Source of the DNA: an uncultured Alphaproteobacteria bacterium
GTDB taxonomy: Bacteria > Pseudomonadota > Alphaproteobacteria > Rhodobacterales > Rhodobacteraceae
Direction of reading: 5' to 3'
Length of the DNA stretch: 33,564 bases
NCBI GenBank assembly: GCA_902573735.1
Contig: CACGLH010000014.1
Span: forward strand, 1 to 33,564
Shown here: positions 33,391 to 33,564 of the stretch, piece by piece
Position numbering within the stretch: position 1 is the first letter of the stretch
Layout of the letters: every line of letters begins with the position of its first letter
Translations under genes and position numbers: made by a program
Notes under the pieces: model-generated
Told to the model about the DNA's origin: nothing
The model's database searches: none
What the model saw: only the letters and a program-made list of their open reading frames with translations

Positions 33391-33564
33391 TTATAACATA
33401 CCTAATAAAGGTAAAACTTTTTGAACCAAAGCTAGTGGATTAAAACCAAATCTCGGTAAAATTAGTATAATGCCAATTAACACCAATACAAAAAAAATAA
33501 CCTTCAGTATAGCATTTAATTTAAGTGATAGTGGAGATTTAGTTTTTGAAGAAAAATTATTAAA
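33391..33564 (-). CDS. Partial CDS, C-terminus of a membrane protein of unknown function
   Basis: The minus-strand frame is open from the window edge to TAA at 33391-33393, giving 57 residues with the start outside the window. A polar, Ser/Lys-rich stretch (about 18 residues) is followed by a strongly hydrophobic helix 'AILKVIFFVLVLIGIILILP' and then 'FGFNPLALVQKVLPLLGML'. This looks like a C-terminal membrane anchor or the last helix of a larger protein. I do not recognise the family. Its stop lies 19 bp from that of the convergent aldo/keto reductase gene, with a hairpin between them. Confidence 0.55.
   Translation of the reverse strand, partial: FNNFSSKTKSPLSLKLNAILKVIFFVLVLIGIILILPRFGFNPLALVQKVLPLLGML

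Noticed and set aside
1-33564. CRISPR arrays, insertion sequences, prophage or integron features
   Set aside because: No regularly spaced repeats, terminal inverted repeats, transposase, integrase or tRNA attachment site was seen.

Overview
The window is AT-rich (about 30% GC by eye, not computed) and densely packed. It looks like chromosomal DNA of a low-GC, streamlined, free-living alphaproteobacterium, plausibly a marine oligotroph of the SAR11, HIMB59 or AEGEAN-169 type. The TatD / PhnP-like hydrolase pair behind a probable HolB C-terminus, the alphaproteobacterial-style GltB/GltD pair and the many short gaps and 4-14 bp overlaps support this. The lineage is inference. I saw no tRNA, rRNA, CRISPR array, insertion sequence, integrase or phage gene, and no gene-free stretch above about 255 bp.

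Layout. (1) 1-2814 (+): probable HolB end, TatD, a metallo-beta-lactamase-fold hydrolase and an AEC-family permease. (2) 2815-4378 (-): a 4Fe-4S protein overlapping an atypical short-chain dehydrogenase, followed by a 22-codon mini-gene with an exceptionally complementary ribosome binding site and its own terminator. (3) 4500-5660 (+): a Bcr/CflA drug exporter. (4) 5790-11919 (-): gltB-gltD, the two subunits of NADPH glutamate synthase. (5) 12175-14579: an SDR (+), then a LysE-type exporter and a 2-dehydro-3-deoxygalactonokinase (both -). The kinase appears to start at AUU. (6) 14618-16543: hpt (+) converges on an APRT-like phosphoribosyltransferase (-), which is coupled to a TIM-barrel-like protein.

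(7) 16716-22574 (+) is the most distinctive block. A Tat-exported binding protein, an intrinsic terminator, two permeases and an ATPase (spermidine/putrescine-type ABC importer) are followed, with gaps of at most 14 bp, by a CE4/PuuE-like metal hydrolase, a yeast Fcy1-like cytosine deaminase and a DUF1989 protein. I read it as a system that imports a nitrogen-rich cyclic compound (cytosine-like base or cyclic guanidine such as creatinine), deaminates it, opens the ring and processes the product. The salvage phosphoribosyltransferases next door fit a nucleobase theme, but the substrate is unproven.

(8) 22592-28373 is a run of seven minus-strand genes with gaps of 10-39 bp. In transcription order they are a GST-like protein, YajQ, bifunctional ATP sulfurylase/APS kinase, CysQ, a glyoxalase-like protein, a DUF924 protein and an EamA permease. 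This segment makes PAPS and disposes of PAP. (9) 28508-33564: a second EamA permease (+), a class V aminotransferase (-), a secreted rhodanese (+) converging on cytochrome b561 (-), a secreted Sel1-repeat protein (-), a Tas-like aldo/keto reductase (+) and the C-terminal end of an unrecognised membrane protein (-) cut by the window edge.
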